From assembly GCA_001899635.1 (NCBI GenBank), contig MKVQ01000004.1, positions 190,023 through 254,022 on the forward strand: a stretch of 64,000 nucleotides of DNA. Reading direction: 5' to 3'. Under the pieces are notes generated by a model. It saw only the letters and a program-made list of their open reading frames with translations. It searched no databases and was not told the origin of the DNA. The DNA is from Myxococcales bacterium 68-20 (GTDB lineage: Bacteria; Myxococcota_A; Polyangia; Polyangiales; Polyangiaceae). Shown in pieces: positions 51,250-58,855 of the stretch (within the stretch, counting starts at the first letter, position 1; every line of letters begins with the position of its first letter). Position numbers and translations under genes: made by a program.

Positions 51250-51675
51250 TCAGCTGCCCCGGCGGAAGAGGCTCCCGATCGCGTCGAACAGCGTCTCGTA
51301 GCGTCGCTTCTTCGCGGTCGTCGCGAACACGCGGTCGAGCGAGTCGCGCTGTTCGGCGCTCGGCATCGTGGCTGCGGCGATCGTCTCGAGGATCGCTGCC
51401 TCCTGTTCGCTGCATTCGCCGTCGGCGTACGCGAGGAAGTAGGCGCTCCGGTACACCTGCTCGCGCCCGGCGTCGGACACGATCTTCGCGGCCTCCGCAG
51501 CGATATCGACTTCCTCGTCGAGCAGGCTGAGGAACGGCGGAGCGTCTTCGACCGCGAACCCCGTGAACGCCGCGCTGAGCGAGCGCAGCTCGTCGGCGTG
51601 GATGTGCCCGTCGGCCTTCGCAAGCGCGACGAGGACCTTCAAACACGCGATTGCTTCGGTTCGGGGGATCGCCAT
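51250..51675 (-). CDS. TerB-like protein
   Basis: 141 residues from ATG 51675. It is an all-helical protein with EAIACLKVLVALAKADGHIH, ADELRSLSAAF, QVYRSAYFLAYADGECSEQE, AAILETIAAATM. The two acidic loops (AKADGHIHADE, AYADGECSEQE) are those of the TerB fold, which is implicated in tellurite-type stress and possible metal binding. It stands alone, without ter partners. Convergent with rtcB at 33 bases. Confidence 0.8.
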   Translation of the reverse strand: MAIPRTEAIACLKVLVALAKADGHIHADELRSLSAAFTGFAVEDAPPFLSLLDEEVDIAAEAAKIVSDAGREQVYRSAYFLAYADGECSEQEAAILETIAAATMPSAEQRDSLDRVFATTAKKRRYETLFDAIGSLFRRGS

Positions 51676-51769
51676 CGTGGATGATGAGTACGGCATTCGC
51701 GGGCGAGCGTCCACGGACGGGCCGCGGTCTTTTGGAGCACCGCGCGCGGCGGCTGCTACTCTGACGGGA

Positions 51770-52630
51770 ATGGGTGGGCTACGGCCAACGGGCTTCTGCG
51801 TCGCACTCTTGCTGGCAGCCGCACCGAGCTGCGCCCTCTTCACGGATCTCGGGGGGTTCTCCGGCACCGCCGATCCGGCGAGAACCGAGGGCGGCGCGCC
51901 CGACGACGGAGACGCCGGACCGGCGCCCACGCTCGACGCGATGCAGACAGCCGACACCGAGACCGACGCGCCGACGCGGGAGCGCGCGTGCGCGAAGCCG
52001 CACACCTTCTGCGCCGACTTCGATGTCTCGGAGGATCCGAAGTACGGCTTCACCGGCGGCGGCACGGAGCTGAGCGGCTCGCTCGCGACGAACGCGACCG
52101 ACTCCTGGTCGTCTCCCCGCTCGCTCGTCGCGAGGGTCACGCCCGTCAGCGGCAGCAGCTCACCCGCTGCGCTCCTGTCCGCGTCCGTCGGCGCGACCCC
52201 GGCGATTCACATCGCCTTCCGGATGAAGCTCGAGGCCAACGACTTCGCGAATACCAGCGTCATCGTCGCGGTGCTCAACGCCTACTCCGACGCCGAGGGC
52301 TTGAAGCAGGTGCAGCTCACCCTCTCGGGCACGGAGGTGAACCTCCGGGCCGCGCGCTTCGATCCGAGCACCGGCCAGACGGCGGTCGTCGCGGACAACA
52401 AGGCGCCGTTCACGATCGACGACGCTTGGCACCTGTTCGAGATCGATGCCTCGACGGTGGGCGCTCATCCCCTCGAGCTGAAGATCGACGGCGTCTCGCG
52501 GCTGATGAACGCGACGGTTCCCGGAAGCGTCGTGGACCAGTACGTCGCCTACTTCGGGCTCTGGTATCCGCGGCCGGTCGCAGGCGCCTGGCAGGTACGG
52601 CTCGACGACGTCGCGATCGATACCCGCTGA
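51770..52630 (+). CDS. Jelly-roll-like lipoprotein, paralogue of 22833-23669
   Basis: 286 residues from ATG 51770 (ACGGGA upstream). Lipobox AAPSC; linker with DDGDAGPAPTLDAMQTADTE; then CAKPHTFCADFDVSEDPKYG, the same FCAxFD opening as the earlier lipoprotein, and a beta-sandwich (AIHIAFRMKLEAN, HLFEIDASTV, GAWQVRLDDVAIDTR) like a LamG/jelly-roll carbohydrate-binding domain. No catalytic residue can be named. Confidence 0.76.
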   Translation: MGGLRPTGFCVALLLAAAPSCALFTDLGGFSGTADPARTEGGAPDDGDAGPAPTLDAMQTADTETDAPTRERACAKPHTFCADFDVSEDPKYGFTGGGTELSGSLATNATDSWSSPRSLVARVTPVSGSSSPAALLSASVGATPAIHIAFRMKLEANDFANTSVIVAVLNAYSDAEGLKQVQLTLSGTEVNLRAARFDPSTGQTAVVADNKAPFTIDDAWHLFEIDASTVGAHPLELKIDGVSRLMNATVPGSVVDQYVAYFGLWYPRPVAGAWQVRLDDVAIDTR

Positions 52631-52644
52631 CGTCGAGGTCGTCC

Positions 52645-52671
52645 CCGGGGCGGCCTTACCGTCCGCCCCGG
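52645..52671. terminator. Bidirectional terminator-like hairpin
   Basis: CCGGGGCGG (52645-52653) pairs with CCGCCCCGG (52663-52671) around a 9-base loop, 14 bases past the stop of the jelly-roll gene and between convergent genes. GAGTCGACTC, a 10-base palindrome, follows at once. Confidence 0.65.
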
Positions 52672-52704
52672 AGTCGACTCCGTGCTCACGTCGAGCGACG
52701 CGCG

Positions 52705-53508
52705 CTACCGGGGAAGCGTGAGGAAGTACGTGTACGCGGGGACGTCCTCGGGATCGAGCTCGAAGAGCTCGGGCACGGCCTTCTTCGCCTTGGCGGGCGA
52801 CTCGAGATCGGCGAGGCGCCGGGCGCGGATCCGGCCCTTGCCGCCTCGACCGATCGTCTCGAGCGCCGTGTCCTTGAGCACCACGGTGTCGGCGTCGAGA
52901 CCACCGACGAAGATGCCTCCGTCCCCGCCGACGTCGCCGATGACCGTCAGCGCCGCGAGCGTGCCACCGACGACGAGGAAGGCGTCGGCATACACGTGAC
53001 GCGCCGTCACGTCGCCCGTGACCACGAGGTTCGGAAGGCCCGAGACGCGACGAAGCGCGACATCGCCCTTCACGCGCAGGTCGCCGACGACCACCACCGT
53101 GCCCGAAACGTCGCGCAGCTCGTCGAGCGTGACGCTCCCGAGCGCGAGCGAGTACGGCTTCGGAAGGCCCGACACGTCGCCGTGAGGCGGATCGAACCCG
53201 ACCGCCGCCAGCGCATCCTGCACGACGGCGAGCGTCACCGGGCGCAGCGGGCTCGCCTTCGCCTTCGCGGGCGCCTTCGCCTTTGCGGGCGCCTTCGCCT
53301 TCGTCTTCGCCTTCGCGGGCGCCTTCGCCTTCGCCTTCGCGGGCGCCTTCGCCTTTGCGGGCGCCTTCGCCTTCGTCTTCGCCTTCGCGGGCGCCTTCGC
53401 CTTCGCGGGCGCCTTCGCCTTCGCGGGCGCCTTCGCCTTCGTCTTCGCCTTCGCGGGCGCCTTCGCCTTCGTCTTCGCCTTCGCGACCTTCTTCGTATTT
53501 GCCTTCAC
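52705..53508 (-). CDS. Histone-H1-like tail fused to a polymer-forming beta-helix domain
   Basis: 267 residues. Residues 1-~88 are nearly all Lys, Ala, Pro and Thr (KAKAPAKAKTKAKAPA units), like the C-tail of histone H1 and bacterial Hc1/AlgP/HU-tail repeats that bind DNA. Residues ~95-235 have a ladder of beta turns (GTVVVVGDLRVKGDVALRRV, GLPNLVVTGDVTARHVYADA, LTVIGDVGGDGGIFVGGLDA) typical of bactofilin/polymer-forming cytoskeletal beta-helices. C-terminus LFELDPEDVPAYTYFLTL. No signal, so it acts in the cytosol. Could bridge nucleoid and a filament; the combination is unusual to me. Confidence 0.75.
   Translation of the reverse strand: MKANTKKVAKAKTKAKAPAKAKTKAKAPAKAKAPAKAKAPAKAKTKAKAPAKAKAPAKAKAKAPAKAKTKAKAPAKAKAPAKAKASPLRPVTLAVVQDALAAVGFDPPHGDVSGLPKPYSLALGSVTLDELRDVSGTVVVVGDLRVKGDVALRRVSGLPNLVVTGDVTARHVYADAFLVVGGTLAALTVIGDVGGDGGIFVGGLDADTVVLKDTALETIGRGGKGRIRARRLADLESPAKAKKAVPELFELDPEDVPAYTYFLTLPR
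53256..53500. repeat. Tandem GCCTTCGCGGGC-type repeat coding the Lys/Ala tail
   Basis: About 245 bases built of 12- and 18-base units (GCCTTCGCGGGC, GCCTTCGCCTTC, GTCTTC) in near-perfect array, inside the preceding gene. Such arrays are prone to slippage, so the tail length probably varies between isolates. Confidence 0.85.
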
Positions 53509-53633
53509 GGCTGCAACTGATCTCGGTGGGCTTCCGGCGTCAAGCGCGCGTCCACCGACCGTGAGCGGCGCTCGCGCCCCCCCGCAGTGGTGCGCGTAGC
53601 ACCGGAGCTCGAGCGTAGAGCGGGCCCGCGCAT

Positions 53634-53831
53634 CAGGGCACCCTGACCGTCGACCCGGAGTACGACCGGCTCCTCGGAGCTCTCGGCCCGACCTTCGGCA
53701 CCGGCGTGCGCATCGGCACCATCAACCTCGGAGCGAACGGAACCTGGTCGCCGCCGATGCTTCATGGCGAGGCACGGCCCGGCAGCACGCACATCCTCGT
53801 CGGCGGCTTGACGCTCCGCGTACAGAACTGA
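53634..53831 (+). pseudogene. 3' remnant of an unknown gene (65 aa)
   Basis: An open frame from after the stop at 53616 to TGA 53829 reads GTLTVDPEYDRLLGALGPTF and ends HILVGGLTLRVQN. Roughly 86% of its third positions are G/C, as in genuine genes here. No ATG/GTG with a ribosome site starts it (only GTG 53706 is possible and would give 41 residues), so the N-terminal part seems lost. Not recognised. The other bases of the 53509-53844 gap show nothing. Confidence 0.5.
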
Positions 53832-53844
53832 GGGACCGCCAGGG

Positions 53845-54492
53845 CTACGACTTCGGCTGCGTGGCAGCGTCATCGCGGATCAGATACCGGACGACGAGAT
53901 CGACGAGCTGTTTCACTAGCGCCTCGAGATCGAGGCCGGGTGGACGCTCGAGCAAGCTCGCCAGCATCGTCGCACGAACCGACTGGTACGCGACGAACGC
54001 GGCCGCTTCGACGTCGTCGGACCGAAGATGCTCGCGGCTCTGGAGAAGGAAGCCGCGCACGACGTCGATCACGCGAAGGTCGAACGCGTGCACGCGCTCC
54101 GCGTTGGCCACCCGCAGTCCCTCGATCGCGAGGACCCGGTGCAACGCGGGTGAGGTCTCGTAGAGCTTCGCCAGCCCGCGCACCACACGCTCGACCATCT
54201 CGCGCGGCGCGGTCCCCAGGTTCTCCTGCGAGAGGACGTCTTGCATCATCGCCAGCGCGCGCGTGAACTCGCGCTCCTGGAGCGCGTTCACGATCGCATC
54301 GCGGTCTTCAAAGTGGTGGTAGAGCGTGCCGACGCTCACGCCGGCGATCTCGGCGATGCGTGTCGTCGTCGCGAGGTCGAGGCTCTCTCGTTCGAGAATT
54401 CGAATGGTGGCCTCGAGGATCGCGTCGATCGTGGCCTGCGCACGGGCCTGGCGCGGCTTGTTTTCCGGGGTCTTCGTTCGTCGCGAGCTCAT
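53845..54492 (-). CDS. TetR-family regulator
   Basis: 215 residues from ATG 54492 (an upstream frame extension is not supported). N-terminal TetR helix-turn-helix: ARAQATIDAILEATIRILER, TTTRIAEIAGVSVGTLYHHF, EDRDAIVNALQEREF. The C-terminal ligand domain is helical (MVERVVRGLAKLYETSPALH, VAYQSVRATMLASLLERPPG). Divergent from the desaturase gene with 109 bases between; a perfect dyad there is a likely operator. By analogy with FabR/DesT-type neighbours it may respond to a lipid, but that is inferred. Confidence 0.9.
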   Translation of the reverse strand: MSSRRTKTPENKPRQARAQATIDAILEATIRILERESLDLATTTRIAEIAGVSVGTLYHHFEDRDAIVNALQEREFTRALAMMQDVLSQENLGTAPREMVERVVRGLAKLYETSPALHRVLAIEGLRVANAERVHAFDLRVIDVVRGFLLQSREHLRSDDVEAAAFVAYQSVRATMLASLLERPPGLDLEALVKQLVDLVVRYLIRDDAATQPKS

Positions 54493-54532
54493 CGAGGAAA
54501 ACCTGAAACCCCCTGGAATGGGCACGGGCGGT

Positions 54533-54553
54533 CGTCGGATCCACAATCCGACG
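54533..54553. promoter_or_regulatory. Putative TetR operator
   Basis: CGTCGGAT-CCACA-ATCCGACG is a perfect 8-bp inverted repeat with a 5-base spacer, between the divergent TetR gene (start 54492) and the desaturase gene (start 54602). Size and symmetry fit a TetR dimer. Confidence 0.65.
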
Positions 54554-54601
54554 TGCCGCGGGAGCATCACTAACGCACTCCGCCGGCCAGGCAAGGTGGA
54601 C

Positions 54602-55480
54602 ATGAAACTTCGTTATCGCGCCGACATCCGAACCCTAGCGTGGGCGCTCGTTCTCATGCCCGGGCTCGTCGCGGCGCAATACCTGCGCCCCTCGCTCGCG
54701 GGTTGGCTGATGCCGCTGTCGATGTACGCGGCGTACTGCGCGGCCGTCATCGCGCACAACCACAACCACGTCCCCACGTTCACTGGGCGGACCACGAATC
54801 GGCTCTTCTCAGCGTGGATCTCGATCTTCTACGGCTTCCCGACCTACGGCTGGATCCCGACGCACAACTTGAACCACCACCGCTTCAACGGCCGTGAAGG
54901 CGACGTCACGGTTCTCGTCAAGCCGGGTGAGCCCGACAGCGCATGGATCGCGCTGACGCACTTCTTTCGCTCCACGACCACGCAGGGCCCTATCCTCGCA
55001 CGCTACCGGCAGATGCTCTACGGCCGCTCGAAGGCCGCCTGGCTTGGGATCTGGGGCCAGTACCTCGTCGTGTACGGAGCCCACGCCGCGATGGCGTGGC
55101 TCGCAATCGCGCGCTTCGGTCTGGGACGCGGCGCCTTCGTCTACCTCTCGGCCCTCGGGATCCCCGCGTTCGGCGCGCTCTGGGGGATCATGTTCACCAA
55201 CTGGGTGCAGCACGTCGGATGCGATCCGACCTCACGCTTCAACCACTCGCGCAACTTCGTCTCGTCCTGGATGAACGCGCTCGTCTTCGACAACGGCTTC
55301 CACACCGTCCACCACGACAAGGCGAACCTCCACTGGAGCCTCACGCGACGAGCACACGAGCAGATCGCACACCACATCGATCCGCGACTGAACGCGAGCT
55401 CGATCTTCTCATATGCGTTCGAGACGTACGTCCTCCGCCGCGATCTCGGTCTCCACGAGCTGGCGCGAGAGACACGCTAA
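54602..55480 (+). CDS. Membrane fatty-acid desaturase/hydroxylase
   Basis: 292 residues from ATG 54602. The three His clusters of the di-iron family are present: HNHNH (residues ~57-61), HNLNHH (~93-98) and HTVHH (~237-241), with a further HEQIAHH. Membrane helices flank them (WALVLMPGLVAAQYL, MPLSMYAAYCAAVIA, LVVYGAHAAMAWLAIARF, FVYLSALGIPAFGALWGIMF). Family members introduce double bonds or hydroxyls into acyl chains or carotenoids using O2. Substrate not readable. Probably controlled by the divergent TetR protein. Confidence 0.88.
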   Translation: MKLRYRADIRTLAWALVLMPGLVAAQYLRPSLAGWLMPLSMYAAYCAAVIAHNHNHVPTFTGRTTNRLFSAWISIFYGFPTYGWIPTHNLNHHRFNGREGDVTVLVKPGEPDSAWIALTHFFRSTTTQGPILARYRQMLYGRSKAAWLGIWGQYLVVYGAHAAMAWLAIARFGLGRGAFVYLSALGIPAFGALWGIMFTNWVQHVGCDPTSRFNHSRNFVSSWMNALVFDNGFHTVHHDKANLHWSLTRRAHEQIAHHIDPRLNASSIFSYAFETYVLRRDLGLHELARETR

Positions 55481-55530
55481 CCGGAGCCGCGGTCGCTATC
55501 GCCCATGGGGCCGGACGACGATGAGTTGCT

Positions 55531-55779
55531 TCACTCCTCGGACGTGGGCGGCTCCACGGGCTCTTCGGTTGCGGTCGTTGCCTCGGCTGCTGTCGCCTTC
55601 GCCCCGGCGGTCTTCGCCGCGGCCGCCTGCGCCGCGCGAAGCTTTCGTACCTCGGCCTCTCGCTTCTGCTTCGCGACCTGGCGGGCCTTGAAGGCGCGCG
55701 CCTGCGCGGAAGTGGCGGCGTTGTTGATCTGAGCGCGCGTGTTCTTGAGATTCGCACGCACCGTAGCGCCTTTGCCCAT
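55531..55779 (-). CDS. Small Ala/Lys-rich coiled-coil protein
   Basis: 82 residues from ATG 55779. MGKGATVRANLKNTRAQINN is followed by a charged helix (ARAFKARQVAKQKREAEVRK, LRAAQAAAAKTAGAKATAAE) and an acidic end (EEPVEPPTSEE). No family recognised. The frame extended upstream to 55887 has no support. Downstream of a hairpin at 55850-55879 that may separate it from the 56-62 kb pair. Confidence 0.65.
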   Translation of the reverse strand: MGKGATVRANLKNTRAQINNAATSAQARAFKARQVAKQKREAEVRKLRAAQAAAAKTAGAKATAAEATTATEEPVEPPTSEE

Positions 55780-55849
55780 CGAGTCAGTGTACTCCGGTCT
55801 TCGAGATGCCGGGCGTCCGACAGCGAACCCGTCCGTCGCGCGAGTGCCG

Positions 55850-55879
55850 CGCGCGTGCCCAGGGTCGAGGGCACGCGCG
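55850..55879. terminator. 11-bp stem hairpin
   Basis: CGCGCGTGCCC (55850-55860), loop AGGGTCGA, and exact complement GGGCACGCGCG (55869-55879). It lies about 120 bases past the end of the pentapeptide gene (stop 56001, minus strand) and 70 bases before the next minus-strand start. Terminator role inferred; no T-run on the downstream side. Confidence 0.55.
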
Positions 55880-56000
55880 CTGCGCAAAAACGCGGTGTTC
55901 GCGGCGGGGACTGCACGAAGCTGCGCCGACGATGCTCGGCGTTGCGCAGGAGCTGCTCAGCTCGTCGTGCCCCGCTCCGACACGGGCCCCCGCGGCCGCC

Positions 56001-58844
56001 TCATTTGCCGGCGCAGGGACCGCAGACGCCGTTGGTGCAGATCTTCGAGTCGCATTCGCACGGGTTCTGCACGTCGCAAGGGGAGCAGGCGAGGCCCGCG
56101 CCGTCGGAGATCTTCGTGAGGAGGCAGCGCACGATGGGCTGCGGACTGCTCCGCTCGAACTGGGAGAGCGAGCACGAGCCGCCCTTCGGGACGGTGTCAC
56201 CGTTCGGGCAGGTCGCGGCATTGGTGGTGATGACTGCAGCGTCGAGCGAAGCCTTGGAGCCGAGATCGACCTTGACGCACGGGACTGCCGCCTGCCCGGT
56301 GATGAAGTTCGCCACCGTGGTGTCGGCCGTCGGAATGAGCGCGCCCTCGAGCGCTGCGCCGTTGAAGTTCGCGTCTTCGACCTTGGCCCCGCAGAACGAC
56401 GCGTCGCGGAAGACGGAGTTGGGGCCGAACACGGTGTCCTTCAAGGTCGCTCGGTGGAAGACCGCGTTCGTGAAGTCCGCGCCCGTCATGTTGAGCCCCG
56501 TGAGGTCTGCCTCCGTGAAGTTGACGTCGGTGAACCGCGCGGCGGCAAACGTCGAGCCCGTGCGCGGAGCCGGGAAGGTCACCGCCGCTCGGACGAAGAG
56601 CGCGCGGGAGAAGCGGCCGTTGACGATGCTCGACGGAGCGAAGCGTGTTCCATTGAACGTGGTGACGTTCGCCCCGGCGTCCGCGATGACGTCATCCATC
56701 TTCGCGTTCGTCAGGTCGGAGTACACCACGGAAGCGCCGTTCATCACGGCGCCGGTGAGGTCGGCGTAGCGGAGGTCCGTGTTGCGGAAGGTCGTCCGAG
56801 CCAGATCGGCGTTGTTGAGCTTCGCCTCGGCGAGCTTCCATCGCTCGAACTGGAGGCCTCCGAGCTTGAGCCCGCAGAGCGTCTTCCGCGCGAGGTCTCG
56901 CTGATCGAGCCCGATGGCGGACGCGTCGCCTTGGGCGTCGGTGAAGTCGATGAACCGCCAGGAGGCGAGCGGGATCTGCTGCAGGCCGAACCGAGTGCCG
57001 GCGAGCTTGGTGAGCGAGAGGTCGTCCCTGCGCGGCTCTTTGCAAGGATCGGCGACCAAGGACTGACCGGGCGGGAGCTTGAAGGTGACGTTGTCCAGGT
57101 AGGCGCTCGTCAGGTCGGTGTTCGTGATCGCCGCGTCGGTGATCTCGCCGATGCCGACGAACGACGTTCGCGCGAAGGACGCACCGTCGAACGTCGAGCT
57201 GATGAGGCGGGCATCTCGGAGGGTCGCGTCGTCGAACTTCGCCCGCGAGAAGTCCATGAACGCGAGCCTCGCCCCAGTGAGGTTGGCGTGATCGAAGCTC
57301 GCCCGGTGCGCGATGTTCCGTGCGGCAGCGAACTGCTCACCGGCGATGTTCGTCCGCGTCAGATTCGCGTAGGAGAAGTTCGTATCGGTGAGGTCGGTGA
57401 AGAGAATGAACGAGTCCGTCAGGTCGGCGCGATCGAGGCGCGCTCCCGCCATCGTCCCGCGAGAGATGTCGAGCTGCGGGAGCCTCGCGTCCCGGAGGTC
57501 GATGCCCTGGAGGTTGCAGGAGTGGCAGGACTTCGTCTCGACGACGAGGGTGCGGATCTCCTGCACGCTCGCGGAGACGAACGTCTGAGGAAGGTTGTCT
57601 CCGCAACGGACGTTCTGGGTGAGGACGGTCTTCCTACCGGTGTAGTTCTCGCCGCTGTAACCGTTGAGGACCGAGTTGCAGGAGAGCTTGATCGACTTCG
57701 TCCCGCCGAGGAACCTCGTCGCCGCGCGGATGTTCGGGGGGAACGCGTTCGCCGCGTTGATGACGAGGGCCTTTCCGGAGTAGTCGCAGTTCTGGAAGAA
57801 CGCGACCTCTCCGGCGCGCAACGTCCCGAGCGAGGCGGCGTCGGAAACGAAGCGCATCGCGAACGTGAGCGGCGTACGCTCAGCGTAGGTGCGCGTGAAG
57901 ATGATGTCGCCCTCGTTCTGCCAAACCACGGTTGGGCGCGACGGCTGGAAGGCGACCGGATCGAACGTGAAGGGCCGCGGGTTCCCGAGCAAGGTCCACG
58001 TCGTGTGGCGGTCGGGATTGACGCTCGACTCGAACGTGAGGAGATCCTCGGTCGAATCGCCCTTTCGGCCGCCCGTCATGACCTGGCCGCTGGCGCCCCC
58101 TCGGAGCTGAGCCAAGCCGCCCACGTTCTTCACCGTGATGAACTTGCGAAGGTCCTGCGGAGGTTCGCTCGTGAACGGATCGACGTAGACGAACGGGTCA
58201 CGCTCGACGGCGCCGCTGACGACTCCGGTCGGCGTCGTGACGTACCAGGCGTGCGTCTCCGGCATCGACGTCGGGTTGGTGTTGCGCTCCTCGTCGGTGC
58301 ATTGAACCGCGGGGCCCGCTTGGAGCGCCGTCGGCGCCTGTGCCGACATCGGGTGGAGGAAGACCGGGACGAGCGGGGCGGTCGCGCCGTCTCCCGTCGT
58401 CGCGCGCGCGACGCTGACCGTGTAGTCGCCGGCGGGCAGCGTCGCTGACGCGCACTCGGACCCATGGGCGACGTGGAGGACGACCTCGTTCTTGTCGTCG
58501 CGAACCGTGACGTCGGAGACCGACGCGTCGCGATCGCGGAGGCAGACGTCGAGCGTCTGGTCGGACTGCAGGCGGTAGGGAACGACGTCGACGCCCGGAA
58601 CGCCCGTGTCGTGGGGGGGCGCCTCGGTCGCGTTCTCGAGCTGAAGCAGGACGGTCGAGGAGAGGGTGGCGCGAAGGACATCGTCCCGCGAGAAGTCACG
58701 CTCGAAGTACGCGGCCTCGTCGTCACTCGGCGGTCCGGGTCGCTTCGGGCCGACGTCGGTGTCCGGCTCGCACGCAGGTGAGATCAGGCCGAGCCCGAGG
58801 CCGGCGGCGAGCAGCAGGATTCGTTTGATCATGGCGTTGGTCAT
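56001..58844 (-). CDS. Pentapeptide-repeat lipoprotein with a crystallin-like domain
   Basis: 947 residues from ATG 58844 (GAGGAG upstream). Signal with lipobox SPAC. Residues ~20-330: beta domain with a GDYTVSVARATTGDG region. Residues ~350-430: beta/gamma-crystallin or I36-like motif (EVAFFQNCDYSGKALVINAA, YSGENYTGRKTVLTQNVRC). From ~440: pentapeptide repeats A(D/N)LxG in two runs (LQGIDLRDARLPQLDISRG, YANLTRTNIAG, NADLARTTFRNTDLRYADLT, EADLTGLNMTGADFTNAVFH). C-terminus Cys-rich (CSPCDVQNPCECDSKICTNG). Transcribed 11 bases after the big Tat gene. Extracellular role expected. Confidence 0.85.
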   Translation of the reverse strand: MTNAMIKRILLLAAGLGLGLISPACEPDTDVGPKRPGPPSDDEAAYFERDFSRDDVLRATLSSTVLLQLENATEAPPHDTGVPGVDVVPYRLQSDQTLDVCLRDRDASVSDVTVRDDKNEVVLHVAHGSECASATLPAGDYTVSVARATTGDGATAPLVPVFLHPMSAQAPTALQAGPAVQCTDEERNTNPTSMPETHAWYVTTPTGVVSGAVERDPFVYVDPFTSEPPQDLRKFITVKNVGGLAQLRGGASGQVMTGGRKGDSTEDLLTFESSVNPDRHTTWTLLGNPRPFTFDPVAFQPSRPTVVWQNEGDIIFTRTYAERTPLTFAMRFVSDAASLGTLRAGEVAFFQNCDYSGKALVINAANAFPPNIRAATRFLGGTKSIKLSCNSVLNGYSGENYTGRKTVLTQNVRCGDNLPQTFVSASVQEIRTLVVETKSCHSCNLQGIDLRDARLPQLDISRGTMAGARLDRADLTDSFILFTDLTDTNFSYANLTRTNIAGEQFAAARNIAHRASFDHANLTGARLAFMDFSRAKFDDATLRDARLISSTFDGASFARTSFVGIGEITDAAITNTDLTSAYLDNVTFKLPPGQSLVADPCKEPRRDDLSLTKLAGTRFGLQQIPLASWRFIDFTDAQGDASAIGLDQRDLARKTLCGLKLGGLQFERWKLAEAKLNNADLARTTFRNTDLRYADLTGAVMNGASVVYSDLTNAKMDDVIADAGANVTTFNGTRFAPSSIVNGRFSRALFVRAAVTFPAPRTGSTFAAARFTDVNFTEADLTGLNMTGADFTNAVFHRATLKDTVFGPNSVFRDASFCGAKVEDANFNGAALEGALIPTADTTVANFITGQAAVPCVKVDLGSKASLDAAVITTNAATCPNGDTVPKGGSCSLSQFERSSPQPIVRCLLTKISDGAGLACSPCDVQNPCECDSKICTNGVCGPCAGK

Positions 58845-58855
58845 CTCCGTGCTCC

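Noticed and set aside
53256-53500. CRISPR or satellite array
   Set aside because: The repeats are in phase with codons and encode the Lys/Ala tail; no spacers are present.
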